Of a stretch of DNA of 64,000 nt, positions 34,940 to 48,600 are shown piece after piece. The stretch's first letter is position 1. Each line of letters begins with the position of its first letter. The DNA is from Apus apus. Lineage: Eukaryota > Chordata > Aves > Apodiformes > Apodidae. The stretch spans positions 1,850,056 to 1,914,055 of the forward strand of contig NC_067304.1 of assembly GCF_020740795.1 (NCBI RefSeq), given 5' to 3'. The notes beneath the pieces were generated by a model, which had not been told where the DNA came from, made no database searches, and saw nothing but the letters and a program-made list of their open reading frames with translations. Both the position numbers and the translations under genes were made by a program.

Positions 34940-35192
34940 ATGGTTTGAAAACTGGGAGAGGGAGCTTGAGGTTGGAGATGAGGAGGAAATTCTTTGGTGT
35001 GAGGGTGGTGAGAGCCTGGCCCAGGTTGCCCAGGGAAGCTGTGGCTGCCCCATCCCTGGCAGTGTTGAAGGGCAGGTTGGATGGGGCTTGGAGCAGCCTG
35101 GGCTGGTGGGAGGTGTCCCTGCCCATGCAGGGGGTTGGGACTGGATGATCTTGAAGGTCCTTTCCAACCCAAACCATCCCATGATTCTATGA
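34940..35192 (+). mobile_element. CR1 LINE fragment, ~250 bp
   Basis: Plus-oriented main-subfamily 3' end, finishing CCATGATTCTATGA at about 35180-35192. Confidence 0.9.
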
Positions 35193-36537
35193 AAAATTCC
35201 CCATTTTCTAGCCCTGAGTTTCCCCATCTCCTGCAAATTCAACTCCCCTTTTTTCCCTGCCTCAAGCTCACCTGGTTTCTTTGGTCCTGTGTCATAGTGA
35301 ATTTTGCCCCTTCATTTGTGAGGGAGTTTTCCTTGCCTGCCCCAATGTTTCAGCTCCTTAATACTGCTCTAATGCTGTATTAATAAAATACATTTTATTA
35401 AATATAGACTGCTGAATTTTGTGCTTGAAATAACCCATTTGACAGTTTAAGGGAGGGTTTCTGTAGGGGAAACAACCCTCTTGTTGGTTTAATATTTTAA
35501 AAAAGGTGGGGAGGAAATCAAGGATAATCCCAGTGGCTGGGATGGTTGGTGTAAAATCCTTTTGATATCCCAGATCCCATGTCATAATTTCAGTTATCTG
35601 CCCAAAATTGCAACCTCACTGTCAGAAAGAAAAGTCAAAGCAGCTGCATTTTGTCTTGTCCATCCCAAATATTTCCAGAGGATACTGGTTGAATAGAGGC
35701 TCAGTGTTTTTGGTGGGCTGTGGGAGCTACTTCTGCCTCTTCCTTGAATCTTGGGATGTATCTGGGTGGTTGGGGTAGTGGGAGAAGGGGAGAGGAGTCC
35801 CAAGGGTTGGGTTTTTGTCTTTGTTTGCTGGGTTGTGGTTCTGGCTTGAATCAGAATTGGTTTTGCTTCCAGGTTCTCTGCTCTGGGACAAAACCCATCA
35901 TGTCCAGGAGGATGAGCAGCCACAGCCACCATCCTTCTCCATGTAAAAGAGGTTTTTGTGGAATGTTCTCTGTGTCCTCATGGAAGTTGAATCTCTCTCT
36001 GTTGTCTCGGGCCTGGCATCCCTCCTGGGGCTCATGATTGGGATCCAAATGGAAGAAGCAAAAGCCAAAGAAGCAAGAGCTGTGCTGGGGCACGTGGGAG
36101 GTCCTTGCCCACCTCAGCCTCCGAGGTGAGAGGGTTTGCTCTGGGGGGGGCTGGGGAAGGTTGGAGGGGGTGCTCTGGGGCTGCCACGTTGGGCTGAACC
36201 CAGTGGGGTTAAATCTGAGACCCAGAAGGACACAGGGACAGTTTAGCACCCTCAGGAGCAGAGTGAAGCCCATGTCCACCCAGGCCCTATTTTTTCCTCC
36301 CCCATCAAAACCCACTTTACAGATTTCTCAGATGGCTTTAATCACACATGCAGGAGAAATATCTAGATATACAAACTGTGCATCTGTCACCTAAAAATAT
36401 ATATATATATATATATAATAAAATCCCTCTTTTCATGTTTGATATTACCCAGCACAGAAGGTCTGGGCCAGCCAACGTTTGCCCACCATGGATGCCATCA
36501 AAGACCAGCCTTTCAAATTTCCACCACAGAATCAGCT
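35193..36537. other. SLC16A4 3' UTR and intergenic sequence
   Basis: Lies downstream of the SLC16A4 stop on the minus strand. On that strand an ATTAAA occurs at 36337-36342 and an AATAAA at 35394-35399. Either could end the transcript. An AT dinucleotide run sits at 36398-36417. Confidence 0.45.
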
Positions 36538-36689
36538 TCAGCTGCAGGGCCCTTTGTCCAGGTTGGTTTTTTTTAGCTTCCATTTCTGGGCCAAAGGCTC
36601 AAAGAAGAAAGCAAGTGGTGAGATGAGAGCACAGGCTCCAGCAAAGAGGAAGGAGCAGGCGTAGGTCTGGGTGTAGTCATAGAGCCACC
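36538..36689 (-). CDS. SLC16A4: SLC16A4 coding exon 8 (last)
   Basis: Acceptor CTCCTGCAG precedes 36689. It encodes [18 protein letters not shown], helix 12, and a short cytosolic tail ending [11 protein letters not shown], with TGA at 36540-36538. The preceding intron is about 5.3 kb, the longest in the gene, and carries six CR1 fragments. Confidence 0.92.
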
Positions 36690-39600
36690 CTGCAGGAGAA
36701 AAGAGCTGTGATTAAAGCTGTTGGATTTTTCTCACCCGAAAAAAAACCCTCCTTTGGGGAGGTGGGTGGGAAGCAAAGGATGTGTGTTCTCATTGAAAAA
36801 TTCCTCAGATGTTTGCTTGAAGTGATTTTAACTCTTCCCAGACCTGCTGCTGTGCAGCGTTTCCGTGCCCAGTTCTGACTGTTGCCATTGCCAGGCAAAT
36901 TTGGAGGTCGTGCCTCCTGGAGCTCATTTCTCATCCTCGTGGTGGGATGTAATTGGATTGGATTGAATCCCTGACTTCTTTTTTGTTTGTTTTGTTTTTT
37001 CCTTCTTGCTTACATAAGGAAGCCAAAAGCCACCACAGAGGGAAGCTCCCGTTGGATTCGGGAGATGATTTGCACGTGTTGACAACATCTGGGCTGCAAA
37101 TTCCAGGTTTTCCAACCCTGCCTTCTTGGGAGCAGACCCTGTTGAAGACAACCTGTCTAATACGAGCCATCCCAGGCCAGGAGCTTGAAGTGAACTCACT
37201 TAGAAGCAGCTTTTCCAGCACTTAAAAGGAAAACTGAAATTCCACGAAGGCTCAGGAATCTGGGAGGGGCCAGGTCACCTTTTAAAGTGACCTCCAGGTG
37301 TTTTGTTTAGTCACCATCTCGTGTCTAGACAAGTCATCTGAAAAGGTGGAGAATTCCTCAGCTTGGATCAAAAAACATCCAAAGAGATGGGAGTTGCTGC
37401 TGCCTGGAATAAAGGTGGGATCTGGTTTTCTTCTCTAAAAATCTGTGGGATCTGGACAGGAGGGGGAATGTCTGGAAGATGTAGAGGACAGAGTGTTCCA
37501 GTGCTCTGGTTTATTGAAATTTTAAAAAAAAATCATTGACATTAAAATAACTAATATTTGAATGTTTTTTTTTTAAATATCCTTCAGGATCATTTTGAAT
37601 TTTTCTGGGGATTTTTGGCCCTGAAAGAGCAGCACTGGCTCCTCCCCAGCAGCCCAGCAGTTGCCTGTCACCAACATCAGCCCAGCTTTTGAAAGGACAG
37701 ACAGTGTCTCCACTCCTTAACTCCCCAAAATAATCATTCCTGCTGCAGGAGCTGAAGGAGGAGCTCATGGTGTGCAAATTCCAGCAGAGATTTTTGTAAG
37801 CCATGCTGGTAAATCCCTGGCACTGGAGGGGTTCCTGTCCAGCCCTGCTGCTTGTGCTGCTGGTGAAACTGTGCTGCCAGTCTGCAATCAGAAGTGTTGG
37901 TTATTCCTCAGAGAATCATGGGATGGTTTGGGTTGGAGGGGACTTCAGGATCATCTAGATCCAACCCCCTGCATGGGCAGGGACACTTCCCACCAGCCCA
38001 GGTTGCTCCAAGCCCCATCCAACCTGCCCTTCAACACTGCCAGGGATGGGGCAGCCACAGCTTCCCTGGGCAACCTGGGCCAGGCTCTCACCACCCTCAC
38101 ACCAAAGAATTTCCTCCTCATGTCCAGCCTCCATCTCCCTCTTCCACTTTTCATCCATCCCTCCTTGTCCTCTTGCTACAAGCCCTTCCTGATGTCCTCA
38201 GCAGCAAACCCTGGGGTGAAGGTTTCTGCTGTGTGAGGAAAGGCTGGGAGAGCTGGGGCTGTTCAGCTGGAGAGGAGGAGACTGAGGGGGGATCTCATCA
38301 ACCCTCCCCAATATCTCCAGGGGTGTCAGCAGGATGGGGCCAGACTCTTCCCAGCAGTGCCCAGTGACAGGACAAGGGGCAATGGGCACAAACTGGAGCA
38401 CAGGAGGTTCCAGCTGAACATGAGGAGGAACTTGTTGACTGTGAGGGTGGCAGAGCCCTGGGACAGGCTGCCCAGGGAGGTGCTGGAGTCTCCTTCTCTG
38501 GAGACATCCCAAACCCACCTGGATCCTGTGGGATCTGCTCTAGGGGATCCTGCTTGAGCAGGGGGGGTTGGACTAGATGATCTCCAGAGGTCCCTTCCAA
38601 CCCCTCCATGCTGGGATTCTGGGAAGGGCAGGTAAAACTTAGGTAAGAGCATCTAAATGCATCTGCCAGCCCAGCTTCCCAGTGACTCCATTCTCTCCCC
38701 CTTTACTTCCCCAGTTTCCTGGGGCTGGAGTTGGTGTGTGCTGGTTGCTGGAATATGTGCTGTCAGCTTGGATGCTATGGCTTGATTTCCTTTCTTTCTC
38801 CAGTTGGAGTTACTGATGTGAAAGAAAACATCCTCCTCTCTCCTTAGCTCCCCAAAATAATGTTGGTTCTGTTCTGCTTTTGTTTCCAGCTGTGCTGGTG
38901 GCTGAGGAGCTGGGAAGGAGCCTTGAGACTTTTCACCCTGGGCTTTTCAGCTGGCTTTCAGGGCTCTTAGTTCCACAGATGTGCAGGTAAGTCACCTTTG
39001 CACTGCATTGCAAGGAGGTTTTCTCTTACTCTGCCAAAGAAGCATTTGATTTTGAAACCTTTGTGGTTTTCCTGGTGCCTTGGGTGTCACTGCAAGGAAA
39101 ATAGTTGGGTTTGATAGAATTGTAATTGAAAATGGAAGGTCTGGGGAGCTCAGCAGCAGGCAGAGGCACCAGACCCCAGGGTATCACCATCTCAATCCTG
39201 GTCTCTGTTCTGCAAGGAGCTTTTTGGACACTTCATCAGTAGCTTCTGCTCATATTCAGTTTTCATGCTGTCTTGGAAGAGACAATTGCAGGATTTATCT
39301 TGTTTCCCAACCCTCCATCCTCAGCTCTGAGCTGGTTCCCTCTGCCTCTGGTGTGACAGATCAGCCTGAGTTTTGCTCCTCAGCTTTATTTGGCCTTTAT
39401 TTATCCCACCAGCCTGAAGAAGATTGATTTCCATGGCAGGCTTGTTTTTTTTTGTTGCAGTAAAACCTACTTGCACTTACAAAACCCAGGCCTGTTCCCA
39501 CAGTGAGTGGTTGGCACTTCCAGAAAGCAAAAAGCTTCCCAATTAATGAAGAAAATATTGGAAGGAGCTGCAAGTGGAAAGACAATCTAAGCATCTGTGA

Positions 39601-42600
39601 TGCATGGATGAGAAAGAGCCAAATAATTGAGCTCTTCTCATACTCTGTGCTACTTGGGGGGGGTTTGGATTTACTGCTGGGGTTGGACAGGGATTGATTT
39701 CTGGTGGGACAGCCATCAGGTGTCAGCAGATCTTACCTGATGCAGGCTGTATCTCATGGTGACAGTGTCCATGAAACATCTGAGTTGCTCAAAATTGCTC
39801 CCATACACAGAGCTTTGCCAACCTCAAAATATTGATTAGGGAAATCAATTGGGCTTTCAGATGCTGAAACTTGGCTGGGATTTACTGGATCCTTGGGAGC
39901 TGCCAGCAAAGTGTCTCTGCAGTTGTGGGGCAGCTGAGAGCAGAGGGTAGGAAGCAATAAATGAGGAGGAAGTTGCCAGGTTTGATGCAGTTTGATGCCA
40001 GGGGAGGGACAGGGCATTGTTCCTGCTGATGTTTGACCTGGCAGCTTTTTTGTAGAGTCGTGGGATGGTTTGGGTTGGAAGGGGCCTTCAAGATCACCCA
40101 GATCCAACCCCTGCACGGGCAGGGACACCTCCCACCAGCCCAGGCTGCTCCAAGCCCCATCCAACCTGCCCTTCAACACTGCCAGGGATGGGGCAGCCAC
40201 AGCTTCCCTGGGCAACCTGGGCCAGGCTCTCACCACCCTCACAGCAAAGAATTTCCTCCTCATGTCCAGCCTCCATCTCCCTCTTCCACTTTTCATCCAT
40301 CCCCCTTGTCCTCTTGCTACAAGCCCTTCCTGATGTCCTCAGCAGCAAACCCTGGGGTGAAGGTTTCTGCTGTGTGAGGAAAGGCTGGGAGAGCTGGGGC
40401 TGTTCAGCTGCAGAGGAGGAGACTGAGGGGGGATCTCATCAACCCTCCCCAATATCTCCAGGGGTGTCAGCAGGATGGGGCCAGACTCTTCCCAGCAGTG
40501 CCCAGTGGCAGGACAAGGGGCAATGGGCACAGACTGGAGCCCAGGAGGTTCCAGCTGAACATGAGGAGGAACTTCTTGACTGTGAGGGTGACAGAGCCCT
40601 GGGACAGGCTGCCCAGGGAGGTGCTGGAGTCTCCTCAGTGCTTCCATCCCCTCATCCCATCCCTCCCTGCCCTTGTCCCAAGCTCCTCCCCAGCTTTCCT
40701 GGAGCCCCTTCAGGCACTGGAAGCTCCTCTAAGGTCTCCCTGGAGCCTTCTCTTCTCCAGGCTGAACTTCATAGGAGAGACCTGGCTCAGCTGCTTCCAG
40801 GGAGCTGTGCTCACCACTGCTCTAGTTTTCTAACTTCTAGTTTGCTCACGTGGGGAGGGCTGAGGGATTTGCTCAGCTCCAGCTCTGAGATGTGGCTGAA
40901 GGGCTATCAAGGAGGGGAAAAGCTTTATCCAGGTGTTTGGAGGAGACCAAGTCCCTCACTTATAAGCAGAGACTGGAAACACTGCCAAGTGCTTGAAATC
41001 CACCAGCTGCTCCCAACTGCCCTGGGTTTCTGGCAGAGGCAGAGGAGGAAAAGGCTTTTCCTCCTCCTTATCTCTGGTACCAGGAGCTCTTGTGGCTGAG
41101 CTGCGTAATCTTCTTCAAAACAAGAGATTACTGAGACTTCTCCTTCTGTCTCAGGGCCTCTGTGTGGTGGGGCTGCTGCTGAGTCTTTCCACGTCTCCCC
41201 TCTGGGCCAAGCTCAATGTTCCAAAGTCCTGTTTTGGGGATCAAATCCCCAGGAACGTGGCTGTTGCTCTGCTGCTGTCAGGGTTCATATGTGGGTTTTG
41301 CCTCCTCTTTTTTTGGGTACTGTGTCTAGTTCTGGAGCCCCCAACACAGGAAGGACATGGAGCTGTTGGAGAGAGTCCAGAGGAGACACAGAGATGATGG
41401 GAGGGCTGGAGCAGCTCTGCTCTGGAGCCAGGCTGGGAGAGTTGGGGTGTTCAGCCTGGAGAAGAGAAGGCTCCAGGGAGACCTTAGAGCACCTTTCAGT
41501 GCCTGAAGGGGCTCCAGGAAAGCTGGAGAGGGACTTGGGACAAGGGCAGGGAGGGATGGGATGAGGGGGATGGATGAAAAGTGGAAGAGGGAGCTTGAGG
41601 TTGGACATGAGGAGGGAATTCTTTGGTGTGAGGGTGGTGAGAGCCTGGCCCAGGTTGCCCAGGGAAGCTGTGGCTGCCCCATCCCTGGCAGTGTTGAAGG
41701 GCAGGTTGGATGGGGCTTGGAGCAACCTGGGCTGGTGTGAGGATCTAGATGATCTCTAAGGTCCTTCCCATCCCAAACCCATTCCATGATTTCCATGCAG
41801 CTTTTTCCCAAAGTGCTCATGGGGGGTTTCAGATGGACAACCAAACCACCTGCCTGTCTGGAAAGGTACATTTCTGATATATGGCTTGTTTTTTTTTCCC
41901 CCCTGCTTGGACAGAAACCCCATCCTTGGATGCACAGGGGTAGGAGAGGGAGCCAGGACCATGTTTGATCCCTGGATGGCTGAGGTGGGTCTATACTGAA
42001 GGCAAGAGTTACCTGCCAGGGGAGGTCCACCGATGGCTGCAATCCCAGCAAAGAAGGCAGCAAAACCCAAGTAGCTGTGGAGCTTTTCCACACCCACCAG
42101 ATCCACCTGTTTGTAAAACCCAGGGGATAATTATGGATGGAGGTCACCAGAGATTGCATTTTGCTTTTAACTTCCCTTTCTCTTTCAGCTGCAGTTCTGA
42201 AAGGACTTTGCTCCTCTAGCTCTGCTCCAGCCTGGGATCTGGTCGCCTCCCTAAGGCCAGGATGGAAATGACTGGGATGCCAGATGTTTTTCTGTCTTCC
42301 AGCTGCTTGGGCACCTCCCAAAACAACTCCTAATGCTGCTAAGACTTTTGAGGGAGTCAAATTCTTATGGTTCCTCCCTATCCAGATCCTGCTGTCACTG
42401 GCCTGTGGGTGTTAGAATTCTGGGACCAGGAGCAGATGGGGACATCCCTCTGATGAGTGAGACAGGAATTGGGATGGATCCCTTTATTTCCTGGGACCTG
42501 GAGGAGTCTCCTTCAGAAAGGGGGGTGTGGGAGATGATTAGCAGAGCCAGGTCATTACAAATCAGCAATAAACTCCAGGACATCTGGGCTTGGGGGTTCC

Positions 42601-45600
42601 AGGAAGTGGGTTGGAGGGGAAATTTGGGACTCCCCAGTGGCTCGAACTGGGAAGGCAGGAAGGAAGAGCCTCCTCAGGTGGGTCTGCAACCCTCCAGGGT
42701 GCTTCATCTTTCTGGGAGGGTCTTGGGATAATTCTGAAATCCTGTTGGAAGCAGCAGATACTGTGTTTAATACCCTACTCACCAGCACAGGGAGGACCAG
42801 AGCCATGAAGCCCCCGCAGAAGATGGCGAAGGCCACGGAGTAGGTGAGGAGGGAGGGGAAGGTGGTGGCCAGAGGACACAGCAGGTTGGTGATGCCACTG
42901 AGGACAAGGTAAGCCACGTGGTAGTGATACTTCTTGGTCCAGTTCTGGTCAGCTACCCAGCCTGAGAGCAGCTGGCTCAGCATCTCCGTGATGCCTGGGA
43001 GGAAAAGGAGTTCACCAGAGCCTTAACCATGACTCGACTGCCCATGAGTTGGGCTGTTTTGCACCAGGTTGCTCTGCAACACCTCCTGATTCCACCTGCC
43101 TGGAGGAACCTGCCCAGGTTTAGGTGGTTTTAGGCTGTTGTAAAATCAAGGTATTGCTATTTTTTTCCTTGCCAAGTGCCCCTGGGTGCAGCACAGTGCT
43201 CTGTGAAGCTGCAGGGAAGGGCTGTGCACCCAGCTGAACACTCCTTCCTGTTTCGATCTTATTTGTCATGTATGACACATCATAGGATGACAGGATGGTT
43301 TGGGTTGGAAGGGACCTTCAAGATCATCCAGTCCCACCCCCCTGCATGGGCAGGGACACCTCCCACCAGCCCAGGCTGCTCCAAGCCCCATCCAACCTGC
43401 CCTTCAACACTGCCAGGGATGGGGCAGCCACAGCTTCCCTGGGCAACCTGGGCCAGGGTCTCACCACCCTCACACCCAAGAATTTCTTCCTAATATCCCC
43501 TCCAAATCTCCTTCTTCGTTTTAATCCCTTCCTCCTCATCCCATCCCTCCCTGCCCTTGTCCCAAGCCCCTCCCCAGCTTTCCTGGAGCCCCTTCAGGCA
43601 CTGGAAGGTGCTCTAAGGTCTCCCTGGAGCCTTCTCTTCTCCAGGCTGAACACCCCAACTCTCCCAGCCTGTCTCCAGAGCAGAGCTGCTCCAGCCCTCC
43701 CATCATCTCTGTGGCCTCTCTGGACTCTCTCCAGGAGCTTCATGTCCTCCTTATGTTGGGGGCTCCAGAGCAGGACACAGGACTTAAAAAAAAAAGAAGG
43801 AAAACCCCACATTTAACCCCGACAGCAGCAGAGTAATGACCCTGTTCCTGTGGGTCTGATCCCCAAAACAGGAGTGTGGAACACCCAACCTAAACCTCCC
43901 CTTCTCCAGTTTTAATCCATTACCCCCTGTCCTCCTTCCAGTAGATAAATGCCCCTCAGGAAAACCAGGAAAGCTACATTTGCTGCTTGATCTCTTCTTC
44001 AAGATAGATCAAAAGCAGGACATGAAGGAGAAATCTGAGCTGTTTCATTTTTTTTCGAGGCTCAGCAAAACCTGGGACACTTGATTTGTTTTTACCTCTC
44101 TCAGGATGTTTTGGGTGAGCTGCAGATCAGAGGAGTGTCCTCCCTGGCAGCTCATCTCTTGCTGCCCACTGTGTCCCTCCCACTCTTCCTTTAACAAAGT
44201 CAGATGAATTGCTCCTAAATGGCATTCCTAAATAGCACCCAGCAGAGTGGAAGTGAACAATGGCTTTTTGTGCAATAAAAAAATCATTTCTCATGACTGA
44301 GGTTGGAGCTGCTTTCTTAACCTGCTGCTATTTTAGGGTTAATCCCTGCTCATCATCTGGCAGGGGGTTGATTTTGGGGAGGCTGTGGGTTGGTTTCCTC
44401 CCCCCCCCCCTTTGGAGGTGAAGGTGCTAAATCTAAATGAGGTGGGTCCAGGGGAATGTGGTTGTGTTTGGGTTGGGATTTTTCCCACCCCCCATGTGGA
44501 ATTTTTCTCTCTCTGCACACCTTCCTGGGTCAAACTGGAGGTTTTGGAGTGCTGAGTGGCTCTGGATTCCTGTGCTTTGGGGGTTGGAGAGAAGCAGGGG
44601 CTGTGGGGGGAAGGATTTGGAAGAGCAGGGAGCACCTCTGGAACTTCAGCCCTGTGGGTTTTGGTGCAGTGAGGATGGGGGATCATCTGGCTTGGGTTGA
44701 GAGAACCACCCACCACATGAGAGTGACTTTGGAGAGGGGAGAGAAAGCAACTTTTGATGTTCAGAAAGAGGGAGAAAGGCTGGGAGCTGAACCTCTTCCT
44801 GGAAGATTTATTCTAGGATGTATTTGGGACTGTTTCTTGGCAGGATCTGTGTTGGTTTCCTTTCCTCTTTGGGCCTCATTGACATGAGAAATGACTCAAA
44901 AAGATTCTTATGCCTACCAGCCACTGAGATGAGGTAAGATGCATCCATGCTGCTGATTCCCAGGGTCCTGGCTCTTGGCACCAGGTGGAAGATGGGCACG
45001 AAATAGGCCAAGTGGCTGAAAAAAAAAGACCAGGTGAAAATGCTGAAGATGGGATCCTTCAGTGGGGAGAAGTCCAGGAGAGGTTCTGAGTTGACTTTGG
45101 TGGTCACTGGAAGGGATTTGGAGCCTCTCTTGGCCTTGGTGGCTGTTTCTGGGGAGCAGATGTCCACGGGGGGTTTCTCAAGCTCTTCCAAAGTCAAGAG
45201 ATTTCCTGGGCCAGACACATCTCCAGCGTGGGACATCATGAGTCCCTCTGTGGTGGGAAGGTCCTGTGCACTGCAAAGCTGTGCTTCCTTGCCAGTGGGG
45301 TCATCTAAGCATCCATCAAGGGTTTCTGAGTCCTTCTTTCCCATGAAAGACCCACGAGCTGGGTGTTTAGCAGAGGACTCTTGGGGTGGTTGGGTGCTTA
45401 GGGGTCTCAGCAACATGCTGGAAGGCACGAGGTTCATCATGATGCCTCCAAAAATCAGGAGAGTACCTGAGGGAAGACAGAAGATGCTTTTTTTCTTGGC
45501 ATGGGAAAGGAGCAGCAGGAGGAAATGATCTTTCTAGAGCAGGATGTAGTTTATAATGAACATGGAGAAAGCTCTAAGGAGGAGGAGGTTTCCTACAGGA

Positions 45601-48600
45601 GCTTTTTGTTCCTGGTTTCCCAGCTGGAAGTGCCTTTCTGGGGGGATGCATGGACCAAATCCAGAGCTACCTCTGGGATCTGGGGAGTTTGGGGGTTCTT
45701 TATCCCCTCATTAGAAGTCCATTGCACGTGCCAGACCTTCCAGATGGCCTGAAAAAGTGGGGTAAAAATAGGGATTTCCAGGTTTGGTTTGTTTCTGAGA
45801 TTTCTGGCTTAATTGAATGACCGAGAAAGGGTTGAATCATTAACCAAGTGTCCCCAAACTATCCTGAGAGAGTCATTCCTTGCTGCATCCATTTTCATTT
45901 TTAAAGAGATCCTCTTATCCTGCCTGGATCATAGAATGGGTTGGGTGGGAAAGGACCTTCAAGATCATCTAGATCCAACCCCCTGCATGGGCAGGGACAC
46001 CTCCCACCAGCCCAGGCTGCTCCAAACCCCACATTAGATCCTCAAACACTTCCAGGGATGGAGCAGCCACCCTGAAGATCATCTAGTGGATCATCTGGGT
46101 GGTCTTTAAGGTCCCTTCCAACCCAAACCATTCCATGACCTCATGCCCATCCAGTCCCACCCCCTGCATGGAAAACCATGGGATGGTTTAGGTTGGAGGG
46201 ACCTTCAAGATCATCTAGATCCAACCCCCTGCATGGGCAGGGACACCTCCCACCAGCCCAGGCTGCTCCAAGCCCCATCCAACCTGCCCTTCAACACTGC
46301 CAGGGCTGGGGCTGCCACAGCTTCCCTCTTAATGAAACACACAATCACAGACCACCCTGGTGGTGGAATTTGGACAAATACCAGAGATGGCCTCACCTTG
46401 CCAGCCATAAAAATCGATGAGAAGTTGAGTGAAGGGTGCAATGAGGAAGGTCAAGCCCATCCCAGAGCGGGCGAGGGCGTTGGAGAAACCCAAGCGTGTC
46501 CTGCAGCTCTTGGCTGTCATCACTGCAGCTGCCTGGTAAAGGCAGGAGAAGCCCAGACCTGTAGGAAGGGGAGAAAGAAGATCTCCAGCAGGTTGGATGG
46601 GGCTTGGAGCAGCCTGGGCTGGTGGGAGGTGTCCCTGCCCGTGCAGGGGGTTGGATCTAGATGATCTTGAAGGTCCCTTCCCACCCAAACCACTCGATGT
46701 TGTGCTGGTAGTGGAGCTGCTCTGCAGGGTTGAAATCAGGGGGGGAAAGGTTTCATGTGTGGTTTTTAGTAGCTGGGAAGGGTTGAGGTTGGTGCACGTG
46801 TAGTTGTGGTTGGAAAAGGTCAGAATTCATGTTGGGTCTGGGAAAAAAGCCAAGTTAGTTTGGTCTAGAATGCTGGAACTGGTATCTTAGGGTCCTGAGC
46901 ATAAAGCTGTGGGGTTCCACAGAACCATGGAATGGTTTGGGCTGGTGGGACTTCTAGATCATCTAGATCCAACCCCCTGCATGGGCAGGGACACCTCCCA
47001 CCAGCCCAGATTGCTCCAAGCCCCATCCAACCTGCCCTTCAACACTGCCAGGGATGGGGCAGCCACAGCTTCCCTGGGCAACCTGGGCCAGGCTCTCCCC
47101 ACCCTCACAGCAAAGAATTCCCTCCTCATCTCCAACCTCCATCTCCCTCTCCCAGTTTTCATCCATCCCCCTCATCCCATCCCTCCCTGCCCTTGTCCCA
47201 AGCCCCTCCCCAGCTTTCCTGGAGCCCCTTCAGGCCCTGGAAGGTGCTCTAAGGTCTCACAGTGTCTCCCAGAAAGGCTGTTTCACTCTCACAGGACCTG
47301 CCTGGTTGAATGTTTAAGGAGCTGCTTTTACTCCTCGTGCCCAGGGAAGTCTCAGCCCAACCACGAGTCGTTGGTTGCTCACCCAGGAGGAGTCCCATGG
47401 AGATGTAGAGGAAGGGGACACTGGTGGCCTGGGTGCTCAGCAGGCAGCCCCCTACGACCAGCCCAGCCCCCAGGATGGAGGTGGGTCTCTCTCCCAGCCT
47501 CCTGCAGACCATGGACACCACCGGGGCTGGAAGGGAAGAGGAAGGGAGAAAACTGAAGCTGGAGATGCCAGATGAGGCTTTGCAGGACTTTGGGGGGGGG
47601 GGGGGGTGATTGCATCTGGGGAGTGTGGCCCCCTGGGAGGGGCTGGGGGGACAGAAGGAATTCAGGATGAGTTAGTATTTAGCAAAGTGCCCCAGAGACT
47701 TTTTCTTCTCCTTCAGGAGCTCAGGAGAAGGTGTCAAAGCCCAGATGTCCTGAGCTTGCTTCTTAACCCACCCCCCCTGCTCCACAGCTGGGAATTATTC
47801 AGCATCTGGTTGCTCAGAGGGGGTAAAATTGGTGGTGAGGGAGGGGGGGAGGTTTTGGTCTGAAGGTGGACACTGAACCTGCTGCAGGCACAGCCCCCAT
47901 CCTTGGCCCAGATACCTGGGTCTGAGCTGTGTCCAGCTTGCAGGAACCTGGGATGGACACGGGATCTGCTGGGCACCCTCAGCCCCCCAGAGAGCAGAGC
48001 ACAAGGGGGGGGGCTGAGGTGGGAATGCTGCCCCAACCCTTAGGGGTGGGAGCTCACCTCCTAGGAAGCGCAGGGAGGACATGATGGACCCAATCCAGCT
48101 GAGCTGCTCAGAGGAACCTCCCACCTCCTCCTGGAAAGCCACAAAGAAGATCCCAAAGGTCTTGAGCATCCCCATCACGAGGACGTTGACCTGGGTTGGG
48201 AGCAGAGGGAGGTGAGATGCCAAAGGGGTCAGGGCAGGGGGCAAAACAGCTGTTGGGGTTGGGTCATTCCTTGTGGTTTTGGGGAGAAACCACCCTGGGA
48301 CACGTTGACTGGTGGGGGAGAACAGCAGCAGGGTGGGTTGGTGGTGGCCACACTGCTGGCTGTTTTTGACAGACCCTCCAAAAACCTGCTGTGAAAATGG
48401 GCTTTTCCAAAGAAAAGGAACAAAAATCACCCCAGAGCCTGATTCGGGTGGGGTTTTTTTGGTCTAAAAGTTACTTTTTTAATGATAAAGAATAATCTAG
48501 ATGGGTTCGAGCACTCTGGAAGATCACAAGGAGCTGGTGGGGTGTTGAGCAGAGCAGGGATGGACATTTGCTGGAGCAGTTTCCCAGGCTTGTCCTGCCA

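Noticed and set aside
41326-42360. 344-codon minus-strand open frame
   Set aside because: It runs through SLC16A4 exon 7 in a wrong frame and antisense through a CR1 copy. No family resemblance of its own.
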